A DNA stretch of 6,838 nucleotides. It comes from JBGPIT01 sp041485125 (GTDB lineage Bacteria > Desulfobacterota > Binatia > UTPRO1). The DNA lies in the NCBI GenBank assembly GCA_041485125.1, contig JBGPIT010000278.1, forward strand, positions 1 to 6,838, written 5' to 3'. The notes under the pieces are model-generated. The model was not told where the DNA came from. It made no database searches and saw nothing but the letters and a program-made list of their open reading frames with translations. The translations under genes were made by a program, and so were the position numbers. Below are positions 5,574-6,838 of the stretch, piece by piece. Every line of letters starts with the position of its first letter. Position 1 is the first letter of the stretch.

Positions 5574-6281
5574 ATGGCGCACTCTCATACGACGGATCGC
5601 GGCGTCCTCATCACGATCGAAGGGATCGACGGCGCCGGCAAGAGCACCCAGATCGATCGGCTGGCGGAGCTCCTGACCACGCGCGGCCGGCGCGTCGTCT
5701 GCACGCGCGAGCCGGGCGCGACGCCGCTCGGACGCGAGATCCGCCGCCTGCTCCTCGAGACCGATCTCGCGCTCACGCCCGACGCGGAGCTCATGCTCTT
5801 CGTCGCCGATCGCGCCGAGCACGTCGCGCGCGTGATCGCGCCGGCCCTCGCCGAAGGCGCGATCGTCCTCTGCGACCGCTTCTCGGACTCGACGATCGCC
5901 TACCAAGGATACGGGCGCGAGCGCGACGTCGAGCGGGTGCGACGCTGGGACGCCGAGAGCCGGGACGGCATCACGCCCGATCTCACGCTGCTCCTCGATT
6001 GCCCGATCGGCGAAGGCGCGCGGCGCCGGCGGCGCGAGACCGACCGCTACCAAGCGCTCGACCCTGCCTTTCACGAGCGCGTGCGCGCCGGCTTCCTCCG
6101 CCTCGCCGCCGCAGCGCCCGAGCGCGTGCAACGGATCGACGCGAGCGGCGACCTCGCCGCGGTGAGCACCGAGGTCGCGCGGGTGACGCTCGCGTGGCTC
6201 GACGAGCACGCGGCGGCGGTTGGCTCGCAGGGCGATCGGCCGTCGCCGGATACGCGCGCCGCGGAGCGCGGGCGCGGCTGA
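5574..6281 (+). CDS. tmk: Thymidylate kinase (dTMP kinase)
   Basis: A 235-residue cytoplasmic kinase that phosphorylates dTMP to dTDP with ATP in dTTP synthesis. Visible motifs: ITIEGIDGAGKST (13-25) containing the P-loop with Lys23; TREPGATPLGREIRRLLL (44-61), the dTMP-binding region; LMLFVADRAEHV (73-84); the DRx motif as DRFSDSTIAYQG (101-112, usually DRY); LLLDCP (139-144); and an Arg-rich LID (GEGARRRRRETDR, 146-158) followed by FHERVRAGFLRLA (166-178). A P-loop without Arg together with an Arg-rich LID is the type II pattern of bacteria. The residue after DRY (158-159) is Gln160, where many family members have Glu. The usual length is about 205-215; the excess is a short N-terminal stretch and a disordered, charged C-terminal tail (from about 213). 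The start at ATG 5574 is chosen because the in-frame ATG at 5460 lies inside the response regulator gene. Its TGA overlaps the holB ATG. Confidence 0.95.
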   Translation: MAHSHTTDRGVLITIEGIDGAGKSTQIDRLAELLTTRGRRVVCTREPGATPLGREIRRLLLETDLALTPDAELMLFVADRAEHVARVIAPALAEGAIVLCDRFSDSTIAYQGYGRERDVERVRRWDAESRDGITPDLTLLLDCPIGEGARRRRRETDRYQALDPAFHERVRAGFLRLAAAAPERVQRIDASGDLAAVSTEVARVTLAWLDEHAAAVGSQGDRPSPDTRAAERGRG

Positions 6282-6838
6282 TGGCGACCCGCGGCGGCAA
6301 GACCCCGGCCGGCAAGAGCGCGCGCACGCCGAAGAGTCCCGTCCCGGCCACGGGTCCTGCAACGCTCGCGCGCTTCGCCGACATCCGCGGGCACGATCGT
6401 CCGATCGGCTTCTTGCGCGACGCGTGGCGCGCCGGCCGGATGGCGCATGCGTACTTCTTCACCGGCCCGTCGGGCGTCGGCAAGCTCGCGACCGCCCGTG
6501 CCCTGGCGCTCGGCATCCACTGCGAAACGGTGCCGTTCGACGCCTGCGGCGAGTGCGGCGCGTGCCGCACGATCGCGGCCGGCACGCACGCCGACGTGCG
6601 GACGATACTCGGACCGCCGAAAGACCGGCGCGACATCTCGATCGATCAGGTGCGCGAGCTGCAGCGCGAGCTCGGCTTCCGCGCGCTCTCGGGCCGCCCC
6701 AAGGTCGGAATCGTGAACGACGCCGAGCTTCTCACCCAGCAAGCGCAAAACGCGCTCTTGAAGACGCTCGAGGAGCCGACCGGCGACACCGTCCTGATCC
6801 TGATCGGCGTCAACCCGGCGAGCCTCGCACCGACGATC
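6281..6838 (+). CDS. holB: DNA polymerase III delta' subunit, 5' part
   Basis: The first 186 residues of an AAA+ clamp-loader subunit; the gene runs off the window end. In the family, delta' (with delta and tau/gamma) opens and loads the sliding beta clamp. Visible motifs: FADIRGHDR (32-40); FFTGPSGVGKLATA (59-72), a Walker-A-like loop with Lys68; a zinc module with Cys81, Cys89, Cys92 and Cys95; ISIDQVRELQREL (119-131); KVGIVNDAELL (141-151), the Walker B-like strand; and AQNALLKTLEEPTGDTVLILI (155-175), the strongly conserved LLKTLEEP signature. A basic, Pro/Lys-rich extension of about 30 residues precedes the first conserved motif. No other ATG, GTG or TTG start exists before the conserved core, so ATG 6281 stands. 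tmk and holB are commonly adjacent in bacteria, supporting the call. The 3' half, including the C-terminal collar domain, is not visible. Confidence 0.93.
   Translation, partial: MATRGGKTPAGKSARTPKSPVPATGPATLARFADIRGHDRPIGFLRDAWRAGRMAHAYFFTGPSGVGKLATARALALGIHCETVPFDACGECGACRTIAAGTHADVRTILGPPKDRRDISIDQVRELQRELGFRALSGRPKVGIVNDAELLTQQAQNALLKTLEEPTGDTVLILIGVNPASLAPTI

Noticed and set aside
4520..5575. 351-codon minus-strand open frame opposite the PilX-like and response regulator genes
   Set aside because: It spans two well-supported + strand genes and the gap between them, and its composition (Arg, His, Asp, Glu) has no domain pattern.

Overview
The window is very GC-rich with strong G/C preference at third codon positions. 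Every convincing gene is on the + strand. The content is a type IV pilus (T4P) assembly locus of a Gram-negative bacterium followed by two DNA-metabolism housekeeping genes. Gene style (PilD, a GspH/FimT-PilV-PilW-PilX minor pilin set, tmk-holB) fits a high-GC deltaproteobacterial or Myxococcota/Binatota-like lineage. That placement is an impression from protein style, not a computed assignment.

Layout: (1) positions 2-175 hold the 3' end of a gene that looks like a type IV pilin, closed by a near-perfect GC-rich hairpin terminator (200-233). (2) Fifteen bases after the terminator starts a 519-residue polytopic membrane protein of GT-C-like architecture (249-1808). (3) It overlaps the prepilin peptidase gene pilD (1793-2557). 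(4) Four small pilin-like genes follow: GspH/FimT-like (2619-3065), PilV/GspI-like (3085-3468), PilW-like (3465-4028) and PilX-like (4025-5098), the last three joined by ATGA stop/start overlaps. (5) A single-domain CheY-like response regulator (5120-5518) follows, with the clearest Shine-Dalgarno of the window. (6) Thymidylate kinase tmk (5574-6281) and the clamp-loader delta' subunit holB (6281 to the window end, incomplete) follow, with a TGATG overlap.

How it fits together: PilD would cleave and N-methylate the major pilin and the minor pilins at the inner membrane; the minor pilins would form the priming/tip complex. The membrane protein next to the pilin could modify pilin, but this rests on position and general architecture only. 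The response regulator could control pilus function, again by position. tmk and holB belong to dTTP synthesis and the replisome and are probably just neighbours. No pilY1 or pilE is seen within the window.

I see no mobile element, CRISPR, tRNA or rRNA, and no stretch over 300 bases without a gene. The most unusual points are: the PilV-like protein has Asp where the prepilin cleavage site needs Gly; the hairpin separates pilin from the assembly genes without room for a new promoter; an 8-codon minigene bridges the GspH-like and PilV-like genes; and the PilW-like protein has a calcium-loop-like segment. I did not find convincing evidence for an entirely new system.
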